From positions 625,162 through 689,161 of the forward strand of contig BCIV01000003.1 of NCBI GenBank assembly GCA_001600055.1: 64,000 nucleotides of DNA, read 5' to 3'. The stretch's first letter is position 1. Each line of letters starts with the position of its first letter. Positions 10,056-24,468 of this stretch are shown one piece after another. Position numbers and translations under genes: made by a program. The notes beneath the pieces are model-generated. The model was not told the DNA's origin, did not search any database, and saw only the letters and a program-made list of their open reading frames with translations. The DNA comes from Filobasidium wieringae. Taxonomy: Eukaryota; Basidiomycota; Tremellomycetes; Filobasidiales; Filobasidiaceae.

Positions 10056-12162
10056 ATGCCTTCGCCGACCCCTACCCTCGTTCCCAGTCCTCTAGAAGAA
10101 CCTATGCCAATAGTTGCAGGCTCTACGCCTCTTGAAGCAGGTGTAGAGGAAGCGGTTGACAAGGAAAAGATCGCGCTCGAACTCGATCAGGGGGTGCAGC
10201 CACTTGATTCGGCGGAACCCGATATCTACGATAGGTTCTCCAGGAAGAAAAAGCGAGCGATCTTGACAATCGTCTCTTATGCTGCCTTCCTAGGCCGTAC
10301 GTATCGCTATTACCTATCCTGAGATCGATACTGACTTGCCTGTAAATCGTGCAACAGCGGTGACATCGTCATGCTTCATGCCCTCCATTCCCCAAATCTC
10401 CTCAGACCTATCGACCACTCCTGAGATGGTTGGATATACTGTAGCCATCTTTGTATTCACTATCGGAGCTGCTCCACTGGTGTGGTCTACCTTGAGCCGG
10501 TTTTACGGACGGAGGATGATTTACCTGTGGAGTTTACCGATCTATGTGGCGGCTTGTATTGGGGTTGCTCGATGCCAGAACGTGGGAGCTTTGATTGGGA
10601 CGAGGATCTTACAAGCCATCGGTCAGTCGAATTCCTCGCACGGGAAGTGGCGAAGCGTGAAGCTGATGTGAACGCAACCTCAGGATCATCCGCGGTTCTC
10701 GCTGTGGGCTCAGGCAGTATAGGAGATATCTATCGGTAATTTGCGTTTCCCCCTTTTATGCGCACTTTATTTGGTATTCAAGTCTTTGATATAGACCGGT
10801 CGAAAGAGCCACAGCCATGTCATGGTTTTACGGAGGAGCCGTGTTAGGTCCTGCTCTTTCCCCCATCTTGGCGGGTGTGTTCCAGGAATACACAGCCGTA
10901 AGCCCTTCCTTCCCTACCAAGACTTTTGACCGACGTCTCACTCTCCTTGTTACCACAAATAGCAAAGATGGAGGTCAATGCAATACTGTTTGACAGGATT
11001 CGGAGCGCTCGCTTTCCTTCTCGTCCTGTTCTTCCTTCCAGAAACGTCTCACGGAGAGACTCCCCATTCCATTGCATGTCGGGAGAGGGGGAAGAAATTC
11101 GTCTTCTATTGGTTCAATCCGTTGGAAAGCGTCACCCTTTTGAAATGGCCGAACGTACTCTGTATTGTGAGTACCTATGGACGCTGGAGGTCGCGAGGGG
11201 ATCCTGAGACGTTTCGGTCTAGTCTTTGAATTCGTCTTGTGTGATGGTCTGCACATATGCTGTGCTTGTTCCTCTCAGTGAGTTGATGTGATAGTTCGAA
11301 ACAAAGCTCATGAGCTTAAACCTGCTTCTCATCCTAGGCACGATATTTGTGAGGACAGAAAACACCCATCCGATGAGAAAATACTGACAAGCGTACCTTC
11401 GTCAATCCTTTCCATAGAAAGAACGATACCATCTGACCAATTCTGCTGTCCTTGGAGCACTATATCTGGCACCTGGAATGGGTAACCTCGTTGGATCGAG
11501 GCTTGCAGGTGTTCAAGCGGATAGGACAGTACGAAAGTGGATCGAGAAGCGAGGATATCGTCGACCGGAAGATCGATTGTATGCCACGATATGGGGCTGT
11601 CTGCTTATCATGCCTGCGAGTTTGATCGGCGCTGGTTGGTTGATACAGACGGGGTAAGTCAGGATCCCCGATGGAGGCTATCGAACCAATTTGACGAGAT
11701 TTCGAGTTTAGTGCGGGTGGAATGGGCCCTCCATTAGTGCTGCTCTTTTTTAATGGGGTTGGTCTGATGCTGGTTCTCAACCCTGCAAATGTTTATCTCG
11801 TGGACGCAAGTCAGACTAGAAGTGCGGAATCTGTTCGTTGCCCTCTCTAATCTATCCTCAACTCGAAAATCAAGCCATGTTGACGGAATCTCATTTCACA
11901 GATCGCCATCAATAACTTTGTCAGGTATACCGCGGCAGCAGGCGCTTCTGCTGGAGCTCTGCCATGCATTAACGCCATCGGTACGGGTTGGACGAACACA
12001 GCAGCTGGTTTCATCGGTTACATCGGTGCTGGTTTGATACTTGTCACTTTAAAGTATGGTGATGTCTGGCGGGAGAAGGCAAATGAGAGGAATGGAGTCA
12101 CGTATAAGGAGGCGGATGAGCTCAAAAAGGTTCTACCAGGCACGGAGGGTGGAAAGGCTTAA
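10056..12162 (+). CDS. Major facilitator superfamily transporter, DHA1 (drug:H+ antiporter) type
   Basis: A cytosolic N tail of about 60 residues (MPSPTPTLVPSPLEEPM...) precedes TM1 (RAILTIVSYAAFLG). Following exons encode VTSSCFMPSIPQISSDL, VGYTVAIFVFTIGAAPLVW, then the MFS signature LSRFYGRRMIYLWS between TM2 and TM3, AMSWFYGGAVLGPALSPILA in the TM4-5 region, and MQYCLTGFGALAFLLVLFFL followed by PETSHG at TM6. The second half reads CVMVCTYAVLVPLS, LTNSAVLGALYLAPGMGNL, WGCLLIMPASLIGAGWLIQ, PLVLLFFNGVGLMLVLNPAN and RYTAAAGASAGALPCINAIG. This is a 12-TM DHA1 member of the plasma membrane, like fungal multidrug/polyamine exporters. At least eight introns are needed. Substrate is not predictable from sequence. 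The gene is intact, stop at 12162. Confidence 0.82.
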
Positions 12163-12313
12163 AAAGAACTTGGAATGGCGCAGCAGGGGGGATAACTGTA
12201 CTGTAAATATATTAGAGGCAGGGTGAGGGATTGTATCGAAAGCATACTCGAACGCGCATGAGATACCAGTAACGACAAGCTAAACACAGACCAGAAAGGG
12301 TGTACGTGCCCAA

Positions 12314-13471
12314 CTATACGCTCCAGCCTACTACCATGCGATCACGATCGTACTGGTCCTTCCAGATTTCGGTCCTGCGTATGAATCCTTGACTGTCTTG
12401 TGATAATATTTCGCTGACAGCTTGACCCTGTTTTGCCCCTATTTCTACCGCAACTTGAGGAAGTCCACAGTCGTTCCACCAGAGCGTGTCTTGTGGCTCG
12501 TGACATAGTGGCTTCAACAACGAAGCTATCCGTCGGTAATGTGATAGTCCATCCCCTTTACGCAAGTCAAGTCTCTGCCTGGCGTCACCGTCTCCGAGCA
12601 GAGCATCGACGTCCTCGTAATCCCGAACAGAAGTCGACAAAGCCTGGTATTCCTCGAAAGGAATGTATGGTGGGTTGGCCGTTACCAAGTGAGCCCGCCC
12701 ACCCATGATACAGCTGGTGTCCATTATGACACTGGATTCCATCACGTTCGTCTTCGCAAAAGACACTTCTTCCATTCGGACTTTCGAGCCATTCTCCTTC
12801 GCTAGATCGATGGCAATAGGATTGACATCAAAGCCACCAAGCACTAAATCAAGCACGCTCCGACGTAATTCATGTCGTAGGAGAAGCGCGATCGCGCCTG
12901 ATCCGGTATAGAGATCTAAAATCGATACCTTGTTCTTTTTTCCTGCTGAAGAGTATCTGTCTGCTACCAAATTGGCCAACCGAGAAAAGACGAAGGCAGT
13001 CTCTGGGCGAGGAATGAGTACGGGAGGTCTGCACAATAGATTCAAAGGACCGAAATCCGTATTTCCTATGAAGATCGCTGAGAATAAGGATACTGAAATT
13101 ATGATGCGCAGTCGCGACACAGACATACCCAGAATATACTGTAGAGGTTCTCCATCACCTCGTCTTTCTACGCGCCTGGACACTTCCTCCTCGTAACTTG
13201 CGCCCTTCGCGACTTCGGTCTCCTCAATAATCCATCGAAGTTCGTTCTTAGCATCTTCTCTAGCAAGATCTGGATTTCTACACAAGGTAGTCAAGAGCCG
13301 CTCCTCATCGAGCTTAGAAGGCGGCCGTATGCTTCTCAAGGTGGACGAAGTGTGTAGCCATGATCTCCCTTGTCCAAATTCGTTATTCACGGTTGGGCGT
13401 TTCCTTTTACTTCTATCGAGGCAGGGTATAGGATAATGCATTACGAGTAGGGTTGCACGATGACAATACAA
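12314..13471 (-). CDS. MTQ1: Mitochondrial release-factor glutamine methyltransferase (HemK/PrmC, MTQ1-like)
   Basis: SAM-dependent methyltransferase that methylates the Gln of the GGQ motif in class I release factors. Visible hallmarks are GEPLQYILG followed by PVLIPRPETA (PrmC N-terminal signature), motif I SILDLYTGSGAIALLL, and the catalytic HLVTANPPYIP (NPPY). The DLYTGSG form resembles the mitochondrial HEMK1/Mtq1 branch rather than cytosolic Mtq2. An N-terminal stretch SWLHTSSTLRSIRPP suggests mitochondrial import. A 63-nt intron (13066-13128, GTATGT...TAG) interrupts the signature; its length is a multiple of three and it has no stop, so the frame reads straight through it. Removing it restores ILGNTDFGPLNLLCRPPV. 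The start could be 13471 or the next ATG at 13441. It converges on the MFS gene (151 bp). Confidence 0.85.
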   Translation of the reverse strand: MYCHRATLLVMHYPIPCLDRSKRKRPTVNNEFGQGRSWLHTSSTLRSIRPPSKLDEERLLTTLCRNPDLAREDAKNELRWIIEETEVAKGASYEEEVSRRVERRGDGEPLQYILGMSVSRLRIIISVSLFSAIFIGNTDFGPLNLLCRPPVLIPRPETAFVFSRLANLVADRYSSAGKKNKVSILDLYTGSGAIALLLRHELRRSVLDLVLGGFDVNPIAIDLAKENGSKVRMEEVSFAKTNVMESSVIMDTSCIMGGRAHLVTANPPYIPFEEYQALSTSVRDYEDVDALLGDGDARQRLDLRKGDGLSHYRRIASLLKPLCHEPQDTLWWNDCGLPQVAVEIGAKQGQAVSEILSQDSQGFIRRTEIWKDQYDRDRMVVGWSV

Positions 13472-13556
13472 GAAAATATTTACTAGTCAGCTACAGTATA
13501 ACCAAGACGGAGTCCTCCTAAAAACGGATAGGTATCGAGGAAAGGAGGACCGACAT

Positions 13557-14670
13557 TCACATATCCTTCTTCCGTGTCACCCGTTCGACTTCCTCTACAC
13601 AAACACTCCTGACAACCGCTCCTCCCTCCCTTGTCTCACATCCAACATAGTAGCCTTCGCTTTGTAACGCTCTCCAACCCCACAACCTCTGGCTCAACCA
13701 TTGGCCGACAGATTCGCCTGGTAAAGGACGGATGGTTTCCACTTGGTGATGGTTGATCAGGCCAGAAATGGGGGAAAAGGTATAAAGGGATGATGTTTGC
13801 CAAGAAGACTCCTATGAAATCCGTTTTTGATGAACATTAGATCCGAATTATCACAGACGAATTGGATATTCTAACTTTGTGCTGTACACCTAGCCGGGGG
13901 ACTCCGCAGATCTCAAGCATGACCCGAACCTGCTTGTTCCTATTCATCCCCGAAGGTCCCGCTCGATACTGCCTAACAGCCTGTGAGAGAGATCGACAGT
14001 TCGAGCCGGGATCTTGCGAAATATGTAGTTTATGCAAGACCGAGTACAGATCTGTATGGAGAGCTGATGAGGTATAGATGTAGAATTCAGGGATCGATTC
14101 GAGGGGGACTTCAGCGATCACTCACCATGCATTCCATGCCGAGCAAGGGAGAAGGTGAAACTATACAAAGGGAGTGAAGATATCTGTATTGACCTTCATC
14201 AGTATGCATACTACGGAGATAATATTATCTGACTGACCTTGAGAGGTAAAGGTGCTGGCAAACTCAAGCTGACCGAATTTGAGTATACGGTAGGTGGAAA
14301 CAGATTGGTAGGGGGGTTCGAGCTGAATATATGAGGCAAAGTCGCTCTCAAATGTAGTATTCCAGATCCTATGGCAACGAATTACAGGTTGGACTTGAAC
14401 TTGACACTTTCAAGGCTAGATTCTAGACAATAGCAACATACCGACTCTCATCGCCCATTCCTGGTCATCTACTTCCTCCTCTTCTGGATTTACTGGCGCT
14501 TTCTCGCCGTCGTCTTTCCCTATACTGCTATTCATTCCCGGCCGGGTAGCTGAGTCAAAAAATGGCTTGTGAGAGTCTCTCGAGGCCAGGAGAGTAAGGG
14601 GAAGCCTTGAAGAGGAAGGTGGAGGTGAGGAAGCGAAATGATATAGAAGCGTTCGCGGTAAAGATGGCAT
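13557..14670 (-). CDS. Conserved hypothetical protein, probably mitochondrial
   Basis: This spliced gene is built from small exons whose phases all agree. The start is MPSLPRTLLYHFASSPPP, then NPEEEEVDDQEWAMRVG at the first donor (about 14440). It continues SGILHLRATLPHIFSSN, NSVSLSLPAPLPLK, ISSLPLYSFTFSLARHGMH, DLYSVLHKLHISQDPGS, NKQVRVMLEICGVPRL, then VETIRPLPGESVGQWLSQRL and WGWRALQSEGYYVGCE. The protein is about 240 residues. The layout (Arg/Ser-rich N terminus, 'EW..RVG.....LR.TLP..F', then a beta-rich segment 'LSLPAPLPL' and 'LPLY') looks like a conserved fungal mitochondrial protein. I cannot name the family. No catalytic motif is visible. It is divergent from the ARF-like gene across 292 bp. 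Confidence 0.6.
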
Positions 14671-14962
14671 TTCGGCAGGTTGAATTTACATGGAAGTAGA
14701 CTCGACTTGCAACTTGTGAGTTACTAATACTGAATTGGATTGCAAGCTGCAACGCAACAAAATGGACAGGGTTATTTGAGCCGCGAAGTGTTCAGCTGAG
14801 AGCGACATTCTCGGACGTTCATCACGTGAGCAAGTGATGAGATCACCATCATCCATGCTAGGCAGCCCAGCAGCCAAAGAATATGGTTCACATTGACCGT
14901 CGAAGGAGCATACTACGCAGACTCTACCCTCTGAATCTCACGCAATTCACGACCTCATCAGG

Positions 14963-15966
14963 ATGTACCATTTATTTACGGGTCTCTACGACTATCTGAC
15001 GAAAAAAGACGAATATTCAGTCGTCATAATCGGCCTGGACAATGTAAGCCGGAGGTGGCCGTGCAGGGTATAGGTGGTTGTAAGCTGATGAGGCTACGAC
15101 TCAATGATGCAGGCCGGAAAGACGGTCAGTTTTCTCGCATAATCATGTCGAAAATCTAGCCCTGACTGACATCTGTAACGATACCTTTCCTAGACCATGT
15201 TGGAGAAGATAAAGACTCTCTACAACCCAATCCCAGGAATGCCTGCTGACAAGATTGGTCCAACAGTAGGACAGAATAGTAAGTAATCTCCCAAAGAGGA
15301 TTATGCTATCATCTGAAGCCTTTGACTCGTCCAGTTGGAAAGATTTCTCTCCCTCAAACGACGTTACATTTCTTTGATCTAGGTGGTCAGAGGGATATCA
15401 GACAAATCTGGGAAAAGTATTACGATGAGTGTCACGCAGTCGTTTTTGTTCTCGACGCGGGTGATCAAGGCAGATTGGGTGAAGGTTGGGAGGTCTTTGG
15501 TCAGTCAACTCCGCCATTGCAGCTCTGCTGACCTTTGTTGATTGGATGAGAATTGTGAAAATAGACACCGTCCTCACTTCACCACGTCTCCTAAATCTCC
15601 CGCTTCTTCTCCTCGCGAACAAGCAAGACGCACTGCACTCCCTCTCTCCGGCAGAAATCAGAGAATCTTTCGATGCATGGCACAGAGCTAAATCAGAACA
15701 AGGGGTCATCGATCTGGGTGACCCAGACGAATCGGGTGAGGAGTCGGGTAAACGGAAAAACGTCATATCCGATTTCGATGGAGCTCAGGCGGAAAGAATG
15801 GCTAGTCTGGACGTCCTAGGGGTGTCGGGACTAACTGGGTAAGTACTGATCGCCTATTGCTCGAATTACTGGAACGTACTGATTTGCATCCTGGACTTGA
15901 AGGGATGGAGTCAAGGATGCGGTCAACTGGCTTTACTTAAGGGTGCGGGATGCCAGACGCATGTGA
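14963..15966 (+). CDS. ARL3: ARF-like small GTPase of the ARL3/ARFRP1 type
   Basis: Reads MYHLFTGLYDYLTKKDEYSV, VVIIGLDNAGKTTMLEKIK (P-loop G1), IGPTVGQNIGKI (switch I), HFFDLGGQRDIRQIWEKYY (G3 DLGGQ), VFVLDAGD, and LLLANKQDAL (G4 NKQD). 'PTVGQNIG' with 'FWDLGGQ..LRSLW..YY' is the Arl3(yeast)/ARFRP1 pattern; this GTPase acts at the trans-Golgi upstream of ARL1. There is no N-terminal Gly2 for myristoylation (Tyr2), which agrees with ARL3, whose N terminus is acetylated. The protein has a charged insert (about 40 residues, near 15690-15780) before the last helix. Exon 1 is 14963-15043, exon 2 is a 12-nt microexon (15113-15124) encoding AGKT, and exon 3 starts at 15194. The stop is given at 15966; an alternative splice near 15962 could add a few residues. 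Confidence 0.86.
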
Positions 15967-16172
15967 GCCGCATCCTAGCATACGATGCCACTTTGTATCC
16001 ACTAACTTCCATATGGGACTTTACAGAGACAATCGAGACTGATTGAAGCATTTCAGTCGCGGTACCCTATGCCGTGCAACGAGACCGCACCATCTACGGC
16101 GTTATGGTCTATACAACCCATCTGAACCTACAACGTATAGCTCGGCCTGCACGCAATTTTGCAATGACCAGC

Positions 16173-17404
16173 TCAAGTATACCCTAAGACCAACCAACCA
16201 GACTCTGGATGATCCCTCACCTCTCCCTGGACTTCCACAAGATAAGCCTTTCCGTCCCCTCTCCGGCCATACTTCTTTTTCTGCCTCGATTCTGGTTCGG
16301 CCACTGGAATGGAGGTATCTCTCTCGATACTGAGGTCCGATCGGACGGGAAGATCATGTACAGCCAGCACCTGATTTTCTGGGCCGAGCGGGTGGAGTTC
16401 AGATGGTGAACTAACCCAGAGGAAAGTCGAGGTCACTGCTTGAGGTATTTCGCTACGGATCAGAGAGGTACGGTTCGAAGAAGGGACGCGGGTCATCAAG
16501 AGGAAACGAGTATAGTTCTCTAGCAGAAGGACACGGATCTTAGCGGTCGTGACTCGGCTATCAACCTGTATCAAGAGGGCATACCTTTAACATTCTGAAT
16601 CCCGGTATCGACCACCTCCAGGCTATCTTTGAACTGTTCGGCGATGGCCGACGAACATATCGCTGCTCCTATCCCAGAGGGTCGTTCCCCGTCCTCTCGT
16701 ATCAAGCTGCCTTCTTCCTTCAGCTTGACTCTTGCTTGCTCGCTGACTGCAGACGTTATGTTCGACGACAAACCAGCAACTAGATACGTAGCGGCATGTG
16801 CGGTCGAAGGGAATGCTACCCTTCTAGCATTAGGCAAGGTTTTGCTTAAATAGTTTGAGCACTGTCCCAAAGCCTATGTTTACGGAACTTTAGCTTGGTA
16901 TGGTAAAGGCTTATGTCAACCATCAGGGCGACTTGCCTGTTCATGGCTTGCGACCCACTCAACGTTTGCTAAATGCGTGCCTTTCAGCACTACTAAGTTG
17001 TGCTGAACTCTCAACTCATAGCTCTTGATGATCCTCCATTGACGATGTTCCATGTCACCTTTCGTTTCGAGCGAGCTGAGGTTTAGAAGCGATTCCTGTA
17101 CAGGTCCATGTATCGTGTTGGAGATGGGTATCACTGCGTATGTGCTGTGCGAGCTGAATACGCCTGATGACATGACAGCTAACATTCAGCACAGAGTCGA
17201 AAGATCGTATCGAATTATGGAAGACTAACGAACTCGTTATGTTTGGACATGATATAAGTTGATGCTCTGAACGATCAGCTGTGATAGCGATAGCTGCCTA
17301 TTCATAGTGAGCATTCAGAAATCGAAACATGAACAGCTTCACGGCATACTTACTTGGTGGCTATAAGAATTTTCAGGTCCGAGATAGGATACTTGCTCAG
17401 TCAT
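16173..17404 (-). CDS. PHA2: Prephenate dehydratase (phenylalanine synthesis)
   Basis: Starts MTEQVSYLGPENSYSHQ at 17404, the typical 'YLGP.GTYSHQAA' opening, then AAIAITADRSEHQLISCPNI in exon 2. Exon 3 gives TYAVIPISNTIHGPVQESL, the conserved substrate-binding 'A..PIENS..G.V...L' region, then IKSYELRVQHNLVVLKGTHL. Later exons give QCSNYLSKTLPNARRVAFPS, GIGAAICSSAIAEQF (the 'AAI.S..AA..Y' motif) and an ACT-type C terminus with RTSLIRSEIPQAV, then DLSIERDTSIPVAE and KAYLVEVQGE. The enzyme converts prephenate to phenylpyruvate. 'PISN' replaces the commoner 'PIEN' of bacterial enzymes. It has at least five exons. The exact 3' end is not certain; the last in-frame stop is at 16173. It is divergent from eIF2-beta. 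Confidence 0.8.
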
Positions 17405-17669
17405 GGTACGTATCTCTGCAACGACACTTATCCAATATTGAGAAATTCAACTTCACCAATCTCGATAGTAGATGTTGACTTGGAATCGATCGTCATCAAG
17501 CTTCAAGCGCAGGTTCGCGCTTTCATTTGGGTTCGTGCAAGAAACACGCACTCGGCTCCGGAAGGCCACGAACAGGGCACCTGCAATTGTCAATTGTCAA
17601 TTGAAGCCATAGATCGCTCCTTCCTTCAGCACAAACCCATACATTTAGAAAACGAAAATACTACCCAAC

Positions 17670-19015
17670 ATGTCCGCCGATGCTCCCCCTGCTGAAGAGC
17701 CCATGTTCGCTGGATTGAAGAAGAAGTCAAAGAAGGCTAAAGTCAACTTCGACGATATTGAACTAGAAGGAGCCGAGGACAAAGCCGTTACCCCTGCCGA
17801 TGTTGCTGGAGAGACTGTCGCTCAGGCTGAGGAGAAGCTGGATACTGCCGAGCCCGCCGCTGAGGAGGACATGTTTGCGGATCTGAAGAAGAAAAACAAG
17901 AAGAAGAAGAAGGAGATTCCTATGGATCTGGTGAGTTCAGGATATCTTTCATAATCTCCCAAACGGCCCGTTGACGACCGTGTTTTCTTTTGACGTGTTC
18001 TTCGGCATTTCCTTCTGTGTTACGGACAACCTTGTGCGATGAAATAGGAGGAAACTCAGGCTGCGGAACCTGAAGCCGCTGCTACTGCTGATGCCGATGT
18101 TGACATGGGAGAGTTCGGTGACCTCAAAAAGAAGAAGAAGTCGAGCAAGAAGAAGGCTGCGTTCGATTTGGAGGCTTTCGAGAAAGAGGTGAGTCTTCAA
18201 CATCCGCTGATCCCGATGAACGGATGTTGACTGTCAGGCTACCCGACGCTTTTGCCTCTTGAATAGATTGGTGATGCCGAGGCAAACGAAGATGTAGACG
18301 TCGATGATACCGTTCCGGAGGGAGAACTCGGAGACGACATCTTTGCTTCAGGAGAATCCGCTCCTTCTGGATCTGCCAAGATCGGCGAAGAATCCTGGGT
18401 TGGAACTGACCGCGAATACACTTATCCTGAACTCCTCAACCGATTCTACTCCCTTCTACATTCACACAACCCCGAGCTGGCCGGAGACAAGAAGAAGCTC
18501 ACTTTGGTTCCTCCTCAGGTGACAAGGGAAGGAACGAAGAAGACCATGTTTGCCAACCTTGCCGAGATTTGTAGGAGGATGCACAGGCAGCCTAAGCATT
18601 TGATGGAGTTCTTGTTTGCCGAGTTGGGAACAAGTGGGAGTGTAGACGCACAGCAGAGATTGATCATCAAGGGAAGATATACCCAGAAGTCAATGGAGAA
18701 CGTTTTGAGACGGTATATTGGTATGTCTGTCAGGTCGTAGCGGCAAGCTTTCAATTACCGACAAGCGCCGTTCTGTCATAGTCGAATACGTCGTATGTAA
18801 GACGTGTAAATCGCCCGATACGCTTCTGAACAAGGAGAACCGTCTTTACTTCATCACTTGCGAATCTTGTGGATCTCGTAAGTCGCAATTCCTCCGCGTA
18901 CGTTCGTATATGACCTAGTTCCCTGATTTATCTTTCCGTTTCCGTAGGACGATCGGTAGCTGCCATCAAGACTGGTTTCCAGGCCCAGGTCGGACGAAGA
19001 ATCAAGACCGCTTAG
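17670..19015 (+). CDS. SUI3: Translation initiation factor eIF2 beta subunit
   Basis: Starts [19 protein letters not shown]. The N-terminal half carries three lysine blocks ([37 protein letters not shown]), the K-boxes that bind eIF5 and eIF2B. The C-terminal half is the eIF2B/eIF5-type domain: [76 protein letters not shown], then the C2-C2 zinc finger [15 protein letters not shown]...[10 protein letters not shown]. The end is [16 protein letters not shown]. Part of the eIF2 ternary complex bringing initiator tRNA to the 40S. Five short introns; one splits the region just after the zinc finger. All key cysteines are present. The gene is intact, and the 265 bp upstream is shared with PHA2. Confidence 0.95.
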
Positions 19016-19597
19016 ATGGTTCAATTCGTGCTTATCATCGCTCGTTATTTTTCTGTTACGCACGATCGAGTTGTTTAATGAACGAGCCAATGACATACAT
19101 GTATCTCATGCCCTCCATTTGGCAAAGTTACCCAGAGAGGATTTACGGAAACGTGGTTCTTTGGGTCTACAGTGGAAGGGATGGAAAACACATTGGTGGG
19201 GAAACTACTAAAGCACATTGGAAGAGGTAGACAAAAATTCATTGAAACCCTGTGCAACTACTGCAAGGATAGAGGTTTGAGACTTGCTTTGACTACTGTA
19301 TAGACCAAGATTAGCTCATTCAATCGTCCCCAGCCACCATGTTAGTCCACATCCCTCTGGGTAGTTTGCACAACTCATCAGGAAGAAGATGAACAGGAAC
19401 AGGAACAGTCAGAAGGCGAGGATGAGATCGATGAGTACGGGATCCCTACCGTTGGAAGGAGGGGCGATACATCCATGCCATCCTTCCATCCATCATTATT
19501 AGTCGCATCGATTTTCACTAGTCGCATGATTTGTCACCTCCATGCACTCACTCACTGTACAGCAAATGTGAGAACGTTTTACGTGGCAAAAAAGGAA
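19016..19597. other. Intergenic region downstream of eIF2-beta
   Basis: About 580 bp. It includes a 40-codon plus-strand frame (19108-19230, beginning MPSIWQSYPERIYGNV) and an acidic open stretch around 19380-19450 (EQEQSEGEDEIDEYGIP). Neither can be linked by clear splice sites to a full gene, so I leave them as unassigned. Confidence 0.3.
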
Positions 19598-19668
19598 TAC
19601 AATAGCCCGGAATCGAACCGAGTGCTAGCCGATGGCAACGGCTAATGTTACCACTACACCACTATTGT
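19598..19668 (-). tRNA. tRNA-Gly (anticodon GCC)
   Basis: A 71-nt cloverleaf reads on the minus strand. Acceptor stem ACAATAG pairs with CTATTGT, with discriminator A. The D-arm is GTGTAGTGGTAACAT. The anticodon stem is AGCCG/CGGCT around the loop TTGCCAT, giving anticodon GCC. The T-arm is CTCGG-TTCGATT-CCGGG. No intron. An oligo-T terminator (CCTTTTTTG) follows on the minus strand. Sequence identical to the tRNA at 42666-42736. Confidence 0.93.
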
Positions 19669-20458
19669 GATTGATGAAAGCAGACTCGGTTTGACAAATA
19701 TAACTGAATGATAACGCCTTGCTATGATCTCGTTTCAAGAACACATCTTTCAAATGCTTATCCGACACAACCCGGACGATCATGTCATCGCTTCTGTTGG
19801 GCACGATTCTCACCTGATCTATCAGAGCTCGAAACTTGAACCAGCTTTCTGCAGGCTCGGAGATTATCATGGGCGATCCTGATGATCTTCTCAATCGGCA
19901 GAGTGAAGAAGAGGGCAGGGAGCACGGAAAGAACGTTGTGTATTCAAAATTCAAACAGTCACCCCCTTATTCGAGTGTTTGTGACGGAGTAGCGGCACAC
20001 AGTGTATCTTCGATCCACTCGAATCGTTTGTTCGAATGGGAGTACTCGTAGTCAAAGCAGGGGTATGCGTCCCGTCCCCAGGGTGAGCAGGGTATCGACA
20101 TCTTCAAGGTCCTGTAATTGTAATATGGATATCTTCAAGTACCAATAACACTGCGCGAAGGAACTCCCGGCAAGACCCACCCTGACGTGCTAAACCGGTA
20201 GCCATGATACAGCAGTTCGTTAGTCCAAGCATCGTGGATTGGGTTGTCAATGCGTCGTGACACCATAGCGGCACCGAGAGTTCTAGGTATGATTTGATGC
20301 GTCGCACCGATCCTGTCGGACCATCAGAAAGAGTACAGCCGCACCAAATCGATGTCTCTCTTGTCCGAGACGTTTGCAAACCTCATTAATCCGACATATT
20401 CACTCGATTCATCTATGAAATATACGATCTCGGTCTGGTACAAATCTCATGCTGCTTC
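19669..20458. other. Intergenic region between tRNA-Gly and ARG5,6
   Basis: About 790 bp between the 5' side of the minus-strand tRNA and the 3' end of ARG5,6. Open frames here are under 110 codons and show no motif or plausible splice chain. No repeat or RNA gene is recognised. Confidence 0.4.
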
Positions 20459-23845
<3,387 letters not shown>

Positions 23846-24468
23846 TTCTTCGGGTGAGGAGGAGAGGGACCGATGGGCGGACAGAGACAGGTGATGGGGA
23901 GTGCGAGTCGAGGTAGGTATGCGAGGTGAGTGGTGGTGGGAGAGGGAGGTTGATGTCGAGTGTGTGAGGTGAACACGATGTCGCGTTATGATAGGCCAAC
24001 AGCCAACAGCGAACACGGCCAACAGGTCTCTTCTTTCCTTGGTCGCCTGGAAATCCGAGTCAAACACTCGGGCCAACATCCGTTATCTTTGGCGCGCAGA
24101 CTCGACGGTGGAAAGCCACGTCACGTTGCGCCTCACAAGCGAGCCTCGAATGAGTTGCTTGATAAGGTCAGGGTTTCCATTGTTGACGATGTCGATCCAT
24201 CCCATAGAGACGAATGCTAGAGGCCCTGGATGCGCCATACACCTGGTAGCTGGTACCTAGCAGTAGCGCTGGTAGCTAGCATGCTCCGATCATCATCATC
24301 TCTCCCTGCGAACAAGTCAAACGGAGTAGCTCGAGTAGCCACCATCATATCAAGTGTCACCAGTACCTAGGCAGCACATACACTACAAGTCGACACCGAA
24401 AACCCCTTACGTCGATCAGACTGCTGCACATATAGGCCTGCAACTCGCAGCTTGCACCTCGTGTCAGG
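23846..24468. other. Intergenic, divergent region ARG5,6 / kinase-like gene
   Basis: About 620 bp. The ARG5,6-proximal part is purine-poor on the plus strand, as expected of a leader. A direct run of similar 'agctagc/ggtagctggtacc' words occurs near 24240-24280. No gene or RNA recognised. Confidence 0.35.
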
